A stretch of 64,000 bases of DNA from Paramacrobiotus metropolitanus (lineage: Eukaryota; Tardigrada; Eutardigrada; Parachela; Macrobiotidae), in contig NW_026570332.1 of NCBI RefSeq assembly GCF_019649055.1, forward strand, positions 186,001-250,000, in the 5' to 3' direction. The notes under the pieces were generated by a model, which had not been told where the DNA came from, did not search any database, and worked only from the letters and a program-made list of their open reading frames with translations. The position numbers and the translations under genes were made by a program. This document shows positions 32,568 through 44,560 of this stretch, piece after piece; within the stretch, counting starts at the first letter, position 1; every line of letters begins with the position of its first letter.

Positions 32568-35500
32568 ATGAATCATGCGGACCTGTACGTTACGCCTGCG
32601 TTGTTCTATATTGAGACGTTGATCAAAGCTCTCAGTAAGAAGAACCACAAAGCGGTCATCCAGGAACTGGCTACGGTAAGAATCACCGGATTGCGTTGGG
32701 GAAATGTACCAACAAAGTGGAGTGGTCGATACGCGAGACTGATGTTATCATCGATAAATATCTTTGCGACTAGGTTCTGTTCCGTGTAGTAATGCCTTGG
32801 TTTAATTTTGTTTCCTTTGGTTTTAGGTTTGCGGCCATCAGGGGCATGCTGCGTATCGTCATCTTCTGCAGAGTCTTTTCTCTGGCCTTGATTTATCCGC
32901 GGATCCTCAGACGATTGCCAAAACCAAAGATTTTCACCAGGTGAAGCACATGTTCCATTTTGTTATTATTTATAATTTAAGGATAATTTTGCTGTGATAT
33001 TATTACTTAATTATGTATGTTACATTAGAATTCTCCCTCGGGCATTGTGAACGTTGCCCTTGGTTTTCATTGTGACGTCATTAGGTCACAAGTTGAATAT
33101 GGTATAATTTCCTGCGGATTAGTCGTTTGATACTGAACGCTATCGAGTTAATTTGTTCGTGCAGAGGCAGGCTGCCGTTCGTGAGTACCATTTCGCTAAT
33201 TGCTTTTCTGTATATGTTTGTAGGCCCTGCCTGTTCAGGTTCTTGTGCAACAAGTCGCCACTCTACTTGATCTTCCGCTCTTTCGGACAGTTTTGTATTA
33301 CTGTCTTGAACGACCATTCGATCTCCAACAGGTAAATTGTGTCTGGTGTAGACAGTTGTACTTTGAATGTAACCGTCTCCCTTTTTTCGTAGGAATCACA
33401 CTTCTTGAGCAATCAGCAACTGATTCCATTATGCGGACGTATATTCAAGTTTAACCGCGAGCAAGAAAATCGATTCTGCATATTGCTAATCAAGTCCAAC
33501 ATCCCCCACATTCGTAATCAGGCTGCATCGCTAATCAGGCAGAAATTCGGCGACATTCTGAAATCGTACTGCGATGCGGACGAACGCCTTCTACAGGAGA
33601 CCGACAAGACCGTGTTTCATGAACTGCTGCTGTTATTAGAACCGGGACAGCGTGCAGACTTCGCGGAACGGGTCTCCGTCGAACAAGAGGAGGAATTCCG
33701 GTCAACTTTAAAGAGATTGTATCCTCATCCGCGGCATATTCCTTTGCAGCTGAAGCCGTTGTTACTGCACCACACGTATGCCGATGCCGATCACGTTGAG
33801 TTGAACCGCAATCTGGATATGTCGCGCAACTTCGCCAAGATTAATCTGGATTCCGATCATGATCTTCTGGTACGCTTGTTGATTGAATTCGGTTTCAAAG
33901 CCATCGAAAGTCTGGAATCATGCCGTGCCTTCCTGAACGGCATCAGTGTGGACCATGTTACGCCGGAAAGCGTAGCACGCTGTATTGGATTGCTCGCCAG
34001 TATTGTCTCCTTAGAGGATCTGTCCAAAGAAGAAGTTGATTCCATCGAATTGGATCAGAATGTCCAGACGACGGGGTATTACATTATGTGGTCTAGGTCG
34101 GAAATGAAGAGCATCCGCAAAGAAATGAAAGAACGTGACCGAAAGCGGATGGAGTTTTTTGTCACTGCAGTGTGCGAGAAGTGTCCAAGTCAGAACCAAC
34201 AAGGGCTCAGTTGGAGAGAAGTGGTGTATGAAATGGATCATGAAGGCTTTTACGTTTACGATCGCGCAGGTACCATACCTATCCCACACCATCAGATAGT
34301 GAAAGATGTGTAAATAATTATGTTTCCAGGTCTCCAGTTGGTTCTTTTCGGGTTGATGCGAGGTTTACATAGTACACCGTTCCCTATTGAATTGCTGTAT
34401 CGCCACTGGACCAACAACGATGCTCAACTTGCCTGGTTCACGCATGCATTGAGAAATCCTGATGTATTCTGCTTCTCAGATTTTTCCTGTGATCGTGCCG
34501 ATGTGCAGTTGTTGAAATCTTATCCTGAAGAATACCGCCAGCGTGAGATCCAGATTTGGGCTTGTTTGGATTTGGTTGAAACGTTGCTGTATCTTGCCGA
34601 CTCAGGCTTTTCGCAAGAAGTTTTAACCCTTATGGAAGTTCCTGTTTTGCGCTGCCCGGATCTACTTCTGGTGTCGTTACTGCAGCTCAGTCCATCGACT
34701 TCCATTGTTGCGTCCCGCACCAGACAGCAGCTTATGCGGCTGTGTGTGCAGAAATTCTTGTTTACGCACCCGAATTCACAGGTTTGTTTTACATGATGTG
34801 TATGTGCTTGAACGATGTTTGACAATACTATTACGTTTGGCCATTTTGCATACCGATGGACTCTGTATCCGATTTTCAAGCAGGCACAACAGCTGATGAT
34901 CGACGCCATGGCAGATTGGAATTAACCTGGGAATGGATGAAGGATAAAAAACAAGACCACGGAGTGAAGTTTGTTGCCGCATGTTTAAAGTGAATCGGTG
35001 CATCGCTAGGGAAATTTTCCCGCTGTTTTATTCTTTTGGTGAAATTTTCTTGCCTGCTGAAAGATGAGCAGACGTTGAAATGCACAATGCCCGCGGATAC
35101 GGTCAACAGATCAGCCTGAACGCGTTGACTTTGCCATCAGCTTTGAACCATCCAGAAAACATGAGTATGTTGAATCGCTGCCCCGATAATTGCAAAGCGT
35201 CCGAATCCTCCGCCAAATGTACTAAAACAGACTCCATCACCGTTCTGATCCAATGTGATTGAGCAGACGTTACCACGAAATGCACAATTGCCCGCGGATA
35301 CGGTCAACATTTTCTTGATCAGCCTGCAGGACGCGTTGACTTTGCAGGGCATCAGCTTTGACACCATCCAGAAAATCATGAGTATGTTGAACAATGCCCC
35401 GATAATTGCAAAGCGTCCGAATCCTCCGCCAAATGTACTAAAACAGACTCCATCACCGTCTGATTCCGTACCTGTGATTGGAAGTCTCCAACCAACACCG

Positions 35501-38500
35501 TCGCATTTGGACAGCGTGATGCCCTCCGTGTCGGACTCCATCACTTCACCCGTTTACAATCCCGGTGCTATTGGTTCAACGGTATTCCGCCAGACCAGTC
35601 TTGGACCTATTGGGTCGTTCCCTACCGCAAATACAGCCTTCTCTCCGCCACCGAGTGTTAATTTGGGTGTGATTGGGCATCGAGACGTCAGCGCATTGAT
35701 AGCGTCCAAGCCGTCAGCATTTAGTCAACCTATTAGTGCGAGCGATCGCATCAACCAAGGTATGCTCTATGCCGTCTATGGAACATAACCAACATCACTG
35801 ACTGATATTGGTTGCTTTTTTATACCCTTGTAGTAATTTTCGTTTGTCAAAGTGTAACCGAGTTGTTTAGCCAACGACCAAACAAATTACGGTACAGTAG
35901 TACCATTTTGTCATGATCTGTCTCACTTGCATGTGTCCGATTTTGCAAGGATGTGCTAAATTAATGATGAGTTAATTCTTAATCCTTATCATTACGTTAC
36001 AGGCAGTAGCGTTATGTCGGCTGGAGCAAATAACGATTTGTACCGTGTCCTTCCGGAAGTGCAGAAAGCCTACCCAAAGGAAGTCGAAGCCGAAGTGTTC
36101 AAATATTTCCAGTCCATGTTTGCCGGAACGATTACGATGGCGGCTCTGATTGACAAGATGCGCAGCTGGAAGGAATCGACCTCGGAACACGACCGCTTAA
36201 TGTTTGACTGTACTCTGCGTGATATCTACGAAGAACATCAGTGGCTGCATCAGTATCCCGATAAAGAATTCGAAATCACGGCTCGGTTCTTTGGGAGTCT
36301 CATTGATAACCAGTTTTTGAGCTACATGGGGTTGGGCATTGCGTTACGGCAGCTGCTTGATTTCCTTCGCATGGGTCCGTCGCATCGGCACTTCCGTTTT
36401 GCGGTGCTGGCCATGGATATGTTCAAAGAGCGTCTGCATGAGTATTCCCAGTACTGCTTGCACGTTACGCAAACTCCCTTTTTTAAAGATTTCCCGGCGT
36501 CTTTGAAAGAGTTTGTTATTGCGGGAACGCAGGCGGAGAAACCCACTCAAGTACCACCCCAGAACCGACCAACCGTCCCCGTTGGTGCAAACGTCGCTGC
36601 TGGCGCAGTGAAACCATCTGCATCTCCTGTACCTCGTGCTCAGCAAGCAGGTAGTGACTCCGATGAATCAGATACTGACGATCTGCCGGTTGTAGTTCCT
36701 CCGGAAACGACGCGAGACCAATTCATATTCCACTTCAACAATATGTCCATGTCCAATGTTAAGAGCAAAATCGATGAAATTAAGGAATTGTTGAAAGGAG
36801 AAGAATCACAGCAGTACTTGCGCTGGGTGGCTGAATACATCGTATTGAAGCGAGCGGGACAGGAACATAATTTTCAGTTGCTGTACTTCAATTTCATGCA
36901 ACAGATTGAAATACCGCTTCTGTACAAGCTGACCCTGAAAGAAACCGTTCAGAATATCAAGCGCTTGCTGCGCACTGAGAAGTCTGCAGATAAACTTAAC
37001 GAACGATCCGTTTTGAAGAATTTGGGTGCCTGGTTGGGCTACATGACTATTGCTATGAACCGGCCAATCCGCTCCAAGGATCTAGATATGAAAGCTTTGA
37101 TTGTGGAAGCATATCACAAGGGATTGAATGAGCTGCACTACGCGATACCATTAGTGACGAAGATCCTCGGCCTGTGTCCAAAGAGCAAGCTGTTCAATAA
37201 ACAAAACCCGTGGATTCGGACCATCCTGGCTCTACTGGGAGCAGTGCATGCGGAACCGGAAACGAAACTGAACCTGAAATTTGAAGTCGAAGTTCTGGCG
37301 AAGAATTTAGAGTTGAACGTTCCAGATTTAGGTGAGTCGCCGCTCTTGAAGAACGAAGAGTATGTGCGCTGGGTGATGCAGCATGGACAGCAGCTGTTCG
37401 GAGCGCCTTCGAAGCGTGGTAAGCAGATGGCACTCCCGACATCTGATGGTCGTCCCGGCGAAACCGGTGGGCAGCAAGCGGGATTAGTGGAAATGCCATC
37501 TTCTGTTACCCCCGTGCCCATTGTTCAACCCGTCCAGCCTAGCGGCTTCCGATTCCATTATCGCGATCTCCATCCACCGCAGTTTCAGAGTACCTATCCG
37601 AAGATCTTCTTCAACCCAGATGCGACTATCTTTCAGAATGACATGGCGATTCGGAATGCTCTGCGCATCGGAGTGGAACGGACGCTGCAGGAATTCCTGA
37701 TGCCTTGTGTCGATCGGTGCATGAGGATTGTCGTGCCAGCGGCGCTGGTGATTGTGCGGAAAGATTTCAGTCTAGACGGTGATCCGGATCACGTCAGGCA
37801 GGCTGGAACCTACATGGTTCGACATCTGGCATCGGGATTATCCTTTGCTACAATGCGAGAACATCTGCATAATGCGCTGGTCGTGAGCGCGAAAAACCAG
37901 ATTCTGTCAATGTCAAATATCCGGAATTTGTCGGAAGACCAGCAGCGTATTGTGACCAATGCTTGCGAAATCTTTGCCAAAGATAACCTGGAGCTCTGTT
38001 CAGCATTCTTGCAGAAAGCCGCAGCCGAACGATGTGTTATGGAAATCACCAAAACTTTGCAGGACGAGGTAAGGATTCTCGTTTGTTTGGAACTTCACTC
38101 GGTTACTGCATTGCATTTGTTTGTCTAGAAATGTGTGTGAGATATTAATGGTTTTTTGCAGTCCAAGAGGCGAAGTGATGCAAAACAAGAAGGAAAAATG
38201 TGGTACGACGAGGAAGAAGCTAAACTTCAGCGGGAACGTATGCCGGTGATTCTTCGAATGGAACCGGGTGGTGAAATTCGCGAACAACAGTTAGCTGTGT
38301 ATGAACACTTTGCCAAAAACATTCCTGGCTTCATGACCGACGCGGAATTGTTGCAACAAAAACAACAACAAATGTACCGACAGCGTATGATGCAACAGCA
38401 ACAACAACAGCAGCTGCAGCATCAGTCCTTGCAACAAGCTGGGCAGAGGCCGCTGCCTCAAGATGTGAAAGAAGAAGATTTTATTCTGGTAAGAATTTGT

Positions 38501-41500
38501 AATTTCTCACTGGCTCCCTACTCCTGGTTAATGTTTTATTCTGCAGCTGTGCGACACTGTGGCGCAAAAACTGCAAGGCCACGTGGGGATCATGTCGAAC
38601 TTCATTCCCAACGCAGCAGATAATCGTCATTTACAGCTGATTATCGGCCTGAAAAATAAGATCCAAGACGGCCGAAATATGATACGTAGCAGTGGTGCCC
38701 GACAGATTATTCACGAAATTGTCTCCCACACAGTGGACACTATGTTGGATGGATTGTCTCCGGAAGTATTGCAGTCAACGATTAATCAGCAGGCTGCCGA
38801 CCATCACCCGGCTCCTGCGCAGGATATCGTTGTGCGCTTCAAGACGGTGTGCATGGAGGTTCTTGTGCAGTTCCAGGGTGAAAAGGTCTTTGGTCCCTTG
38901 ATGATCATGCGGATTATCATGCACACGCTGGTTATGGACAATGGATCCCATACGTTTCCCAACATTAAACCAGGCGCATTTGAGACATTCAATGTTTTAT
39001 TGAGAGGACGACTAATTCTAGTTTCGGCGATGGACAGCATGCTGAGCAAAATCATCGAATCGACCGCTAGCCGTGATGCGGTAGGGCTGGCACAGATGTT
39101 GATCAGGACGTTCTGTGTGGATGAGAAGATGACGGGAGCGTTGAGCGAGGTGAGTGAGGTGAAACGAACTTGAAGAATAAATCTTGAACAAATTGCTGTC
39201 TGTTGATGTAATAAAATATGAATTATGCGGTGTACTGCTTATATTGATTGAAGTGTCTTTCTTTATTTATGCATAATGTCTTTATAGTTCTGTTTCTTGT
39301 TCTGTTTTGTTCTTGCTTAGAAAAATTCGTTAAAATAAAAAGGTTGAGAATTTATAGAATTCAGAATACAAAACGAGGTATTTTTTTATTTCAGAGTGAC
39401 CTGTACTATACCATCGAAGCCGTCTGCCGCTTCTGCAGTCGCAACAACGACATTCCATTCGCCGTGCATTTCCTAATGGATGAAGTTAAAGTTGATCTGT
39501 CACCCGGCCGACGCTTCGACCAGCGTCGCGATGTGCCTCCGGAGAACGGGGTTCTGGCTATGGTTTTCCATCAAGCAGTTGTTCAGGTGCGCGATCTGGG
39601 TGAGTCGCCACCGATTCGTGAAAAAGCGGAAAATATCCTGCGCGAATGGTACACCATGGTTAACGGACCGCACTTTGGTCCGGCCATGCAAGCAATCGAA
39701 AAATCCAACGAAGCCATGCCGCAGGCCATGGAGTCCGTTCGCATTGCCTACCAGAGGATCCTTCCAGAGATGCAAGTCTGCCTGAAGAACGACGATCTGG
39801 CGACGCGATTTTTCAAGACATGTGTGGAAATCTGCGCCCGTGACTGCTATCGCATGATCGGGGATCCGTCGGCTCCGACAAACACCTTGGCCCAGGATCA
39901 GATGCGGTTGAAAATGGCTCCCATGCTGGATGCTCTGGCCCGACTGCTCGTGCTGAATCTTCGATTAGCCGGTGAAACCAACGTGGCCATGAAAGTCAAC
40001 TGGCTTCGCGATCCGGCCATGGGTACCTCGAAAATTCTGGGTATTATAGCGGGTGTGATGTTCCATCATCAAGAGACATTCGATATGCAGTTTGTGGCAT
40101 ACCCCTTCCACCGCATCATTTATTCGTTTTTCATGGATCTGTTCATTTCGGAGTTCAAGTTTTCCCAGATTCAAGAACAGATTATGCTGGGATTCTGCAA
40201 TTTCTACCACACTGTACGTCCGCAGAAACTGCCTGGTTTTACGCCGTCTTGGCTGGAGCTGGTATTCCATCGTGATATGATTCGTCGTATTAACGAGATT
40301 CCTGAAAAAAAAGGGTGGGAAATGTTCATGCAGTTACTGGTTGATAGCATCAAATTTGTTGCTCCATTTGTGCGGAACCTTACTCTTAATCGAGCGTTGT
40401 CCATTGTCTTTCGGGTAAGTTTGTTACCAGCACCATGCCACACACAGATTTAATTTTCTCGAAGCAACCGTGGTACGTAATTGAATAAGTATGCTGTTTG
40501 ATGTTTTGTGATCAATGTATCCACGCTGCGCAGTTATTCATATTCATACTTCTGTTCCTTTAATTTGTCGACTTCAAACGTCTTTTTATTGTAGGCATTG
40601 CTGCGATTTTTGTATACACTTCTCCACGATTATCCTGAGATCCTTGCCGAGTACTACTGTGTTTTGGTCGACGTTATCCCGTTGAATTGTTTCAACATGC
40701 GCAACGTGGTGCTGAGTGCGGCGCCGTTGGCAATTGCCACGGATGATCCTTATGCGGCTACCTTCAAGATTGAAGAGCAGAAAGGCATTGAATACGCGCC
40801 ACCCAAGATTGTTACGCGCTATCATTTGTTCCTGCAGCCGATTAGCTTCCGCAATGATCTGGATTCTTACCTGAATAGTCGAGCCCCGGTGACGTTTTTC
40901 GCCGATCTGTTGGGACGTTTGGAGATGTCGCGAGTGGCGGGTCATCGCTATCATGTCCAGATGTTGAATGCTCTAGTCTTGTATTTGGGGCAGCAGGCTG
41001 TCAATACACTGAACAGTAAAAATATCCAAATTAATTCTACCAGCGTAGCACATACCTCGCACATGGATATCATTCAGAACTTGGCAATTAATTTCGATAA
41101 CGAAGGTAAGAAATGAGTTATTTCCTACGAAATTTAGGAGTGGAGATGTTATTACATGATTTTAATTTGTATTTGACAGGCCGTTACCTCTTGGTTAATG
41201 CCTTGGTTAACCATTTACGCTATCCGAATCTCCATACGCACTATTACTATTGTGTTGTGCTGCATCTGTTCCGCGATATGTCCAATCATCCCCATCTGCA
41301 GGAGCTGATTGTCCGTGTATTGATCGAACGGATCACTTCTCACCGACCGCATCCATGGGGACTGGTGGCGACATGCAGTCAGTTGATTCGCGGTCCAGAA
41401 TTTGGATTTTTCGAAAAAGATTTTGTTAATTTTAATGATGACCTTTTCAAGTAAGTGTGAGGTTGAGAGATGAACTGCCGACCAGTATATACATACGTAT

Positions 41501-41904
41501 TTATATTTAGATTAGTTGAACTTTATTGAGTACGGTGATGAAGATTTGGTGTGATATACTAGTAAGAGGGTGTCATCTTGCACAAAATTTTTGTCTAGCG
41601 ATTGCGGGTGCTTCTTGAGAACTGCCGAAGCGATATACTTTTACTTTTCGATAATTGTTATTGTTTTTACAGGTTACCGATTTTTCGCGTGATCGAAGGG
41701 CTACCGGCCAATAAAATGAAGCCGTTTTATGATGAGCAAAGCAACCGCGGTGACGCTGCTTCGGAGGGTTTGGACACTGATATTCGTCCAGTCGGTGGAT
41801 TCACTGCTGGCCACATCATGGACGGGCCGGGCAAGGAGTCCATGGGGGTCGGCGGCTACCTTGGTGGCAGCGGAATCGTTAAAGTTGAATCAGATTTTGA
41901 TTGA
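32568..41904 (+). CDS. CNOT1: CCR4-NOT complex scaffold subunit 1 (one segment damaged)
   Basis: Exons: 32568-32675, 32827-32940, 33224-33331, 33393-34269, 34330-34781, 35258-35759, 36003-38068, 38162-38488, 38547-39149, 39395-40414, 40595-41105, 41180-41450 and 41673-41904. The order matches CNOT1: N-terminal HEAT repeats, a Ser/Pro linker (about 35460-35760), the region starting VLPEVQKAYPKEVEAEVF, the MIF4G-like CAF1-binding domain (from about 36700), the CNOT9-binding domain with a Gln-rich insert (38341-38450), and the Not1 C-terminal domain (RPHPWGLVATC near the end). CNOT1 is the scaffold of the main mRNA deadenylase. Between 34781 and 35258 the frame is lost (see the separate entry), so the protein as assembled would be truncated. 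Given the essential role and otherwise perfect exons, a sequence error is likely. Confidence 0.95.
34800..35257 (+). other. Damaged CNOT1 segment with noisy partial duplicate
   Basis: Traces of CNOT1 coding (ITFGHFAYRW, AQQLMIDAMADW, then KFVAACLK) occur without a proper splice acceptor and with stops between them; about 60 expected residues are missing. At 35066-35257 the sequence repeats 35258-35470 with many scattered 1-8-base deletions, then joins the clean copy directly. The pattern resembles an uncorrected long-read end left at a contig join. Confidence 0.75.
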
Positions 41905-42614
41905 TATTTTTGTTAATTATCGCCCGTATGCACTTTCTGGTTCCTGTTTATAAAACGTTGATTCTCTGAAGCTGCAGTGGTATGCGTTGGGTGCTGCTGA
42001 AAGGGTTCGTTTAGCTAATTACGGCACATCCGACACAGACGTTATGCTTTTATTCATTAACACTACCTGTACAATTGATCATTAAGGTTTTAAATTTTTT
42101 TGGCGCATGGTAATGGTATGATGTTGCAGCGCATAGAGATTTGAGAACTCTTCTGTCGCGTTTCTTTTGTTTTAATAAAACTGAAGATATATTTAGTTAG
42201 TTGGGGTTGAGAGGTGTTAGTTTCGTGATAAGATCTTCGCCAGAAAAACTTTCGTTCTTCCTAACTAATTTACGTGGTGCAGTATAATTCGCATCACTGA
42301 ACAATTAACAACAACTTTAATGTATGGTATGCTCATACGGATGACCGTGGTCGCTGTGCCTCTAGCAGATCCTACAAACTTTGAGTATCTCCAGATTTCA
42401 CAACTTGACAAAAAAAAAGAACCGGGTTAGAAAAATAAAGCCAATTTCAAAAACCTGTATAATGGACGTGTAAAATTCTATCTTGGGGATGTTAGTCGTA
42501 TAAAAATCACAGGGCGTGAACAGTAATCTGAGTAATGTCGTGCATAATTCGGTAACGATCCGGTCGCCCGTTCTCCGAAATTCCAAATCATCTTTCAGTT
42601 GCCCATTCTTTCAA
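41905..42614. other. Convergent intergenic region
   Basis: 3' region of CNOT1 (AATAAAA at about 42174) and of the Rieske gene. No exon is seen. Confidence 0.6.
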
Positions 42615-43707
42615 TCAGAAGAAATCATCCGTAAACACAACAGGATTATACCCTTCAAAACCGACGAACAATTCGCAGTCCACGTTCTTCACTGGAAAAA
42701 CTCGAGCACCATTTTTTCGCGGAGGCTGCAAAGGACGCCCGGTGTCCAGTTCAAACCGCCAGTGATGCCAGGGACATATCACGCAAACACGGCCATCGAT
42801 TTCCTCAATATCGCCCATGCCTGAAAAACCTAAATTTGTAATTTTACTTCCTAATTATATAAACAAACGGGCACATAAGTATAACAAGTCTGCAAACTCG
42901 GCACGATTAAAGATTTCACTATCGCAAACACAATTTAATGCTATTTTATTTTTCAGCTGAAAATTTAAGCAAAGCCACCAAACAGCACTACACAATTTAA
43001 TTTTTGGAAAATATAAATTTTTAAAACAACATGGTCTTTTACTTAATGTACAATAATTACAATAGATATTTTTCCATGCTGGAGAAGAAAAAGTGCTAGA
43101 ATTTCAAACTCGCAAAACAAACAATGCCGAGTTCCGTAAAGGTAAAGTGTGAATTGACGCGAAGTTCATGCAACTTTAGAGCATGTTTCGGTTTCTTACC
43201 AAGAGGCCCCTGCATGTGTGGGCAAACGTTTTCCACTGCGTACACTTTGGATCCAAACCGAAAGATTCCCAACTGATAACCGTTCATGTTGACGACGATT
43301 TTCTTGTACACAATGTCTCCTTCCATTTGTCCCCGGAACTTTTCGGTGAGATCTGCGAACATTTCATCGCCACGTTTGGGGGACAACGTCATCATGGACA
43401 GAATAAGTTTCTGCTGCTCCAAGGGAATTGCATCAAAATAAGGCGAAGTGCCCAGGAGGCCATAAAACGTGCAAGTTAAATCATCGATTTTATCCATCCG
43501 CCAGTCGTACAAATCGTGTATGGTCAGTCCAAAGATCTTCCACCACAGGAGAGGATTCTCAGACGCACCGAGTGTGTCGGGCTCCACTGCTGTATAGGGA
43601 GCAAAAGTGCCAGCTGCCTGCGCTCCGTCCGATAATGGTTCCATGATCTGCTGAAAATCCAGACAACGCGACTGACGCTTCCACGATCTGGTGACACACG
43701 GTTCCAT
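42615..43707 (-). CDS. Rieske [2Fe-2S] domain protein with an N-terminal extension
   Basis: Two exons: 43707-43200 (first ATG 43707; ATG 43644 has a better context) and 42820-42615, giving 237 or 216 residues. The Rieske cluster ligands are complete: CPH in VCPHMQGPL and CPWHH in ICPWHHWRFEL. They are split by the intron, which falls between QGPLG and the start of the GMGDIEEIDG loop. The cluster spacing resembles RFESD and ferredoxin-type Rieske proteins. Ahead of it lies a segment of about 110 residues (LLWWKIFGLTIHDLYDW, FYGLLGTSPYFDAIP, LSPKRGDEMFADL) that I do not recognise and that human RFESD lacks. The acceptor-like TCATCCAG at about 43775 hints at another 5' exon. Role is probably electron transfer; partner unknown. 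Confidence 0.75.
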
Positions 43708-43800
43708 ATGCAGCGGGCTTCTTTTTGTCGGGCAGCAAAGAGCGATGCTTCTAGCAGTGTTTGTAGGGGGAATCTGGATGATTATAAGATGTGAAAACAC

Positions 43801-44560
43801 ATGACGGTGAATGTCACTGGCATGCTTAAATAATTAACAATTGTAGGCAAAACAACTACAGTCTAAATGTAAAGTGGTGCTTGGTTGTGGAGAAATTATC
43901 ACCATAAAGTTTCTCCAGACAACAAAATCCTGCTACTCCAAAATCCTACGGCTACCACTGCTGCTACAAAAAATGTATTGTATGTCTTGCGGTTATGTGC
44001 ATCTGTACTTCCTGTGTCTGTGTCACTGTGTGTATGCGTATCCGCAAAAGCAAAATTTATTTCGCCGGCGCCACGGCACAACAAGTGTCGCTGCCCGCGT
44101 CTTTGTGCTCTGTAGACTGTAACCGCCTGAATCGGCCGGAAACCGTTTTACGTGTACCCGCACACGAGCCTGTCATGAAGTGTGAAGTACTTCTGTATGA
44201 CGATAAGTGATAACCAACGTAAGTAACCATAAGGATTTTACATTCAAAAAAACTTTTGGGTTAATATTGAGTTTTATCTTTATCAAGGCCTATTCAACCA
44301 TTACATATGCTTTGAATTACATATGCTCAGAATACGAATAAAGAGTGGCTACAATTATCTGCATAAATTAACTGTGTGGTCAACTAGCAGTTGACTGGTG
44401 TCAGGCTGTCGGCTATGTCATGATCTACTCGAATTTTTAATGGATATTGTAATGCATTTTTGATTTGAGCAACAAAGACAGAAAAATTTTATTCTTTCAA
44501 TTAGCAATTCTGTCTATCCTGCTGGCTGCTCTTAATAACAAACAGCAACAACGTGTCATA
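43801..44560. other. Intergenic, nothing recognised
   Basis: Lies between the Rieske gene 5' end and the DHX30 3' end. Short open frames at 43870-44210 lack family similarity. Confidence 0.6.

Noticed and set aside
43870-44210. Plus-strand Cys-rich frames
   Set aside because: Overlapping frames of similar length in different phases with no start context or family match.
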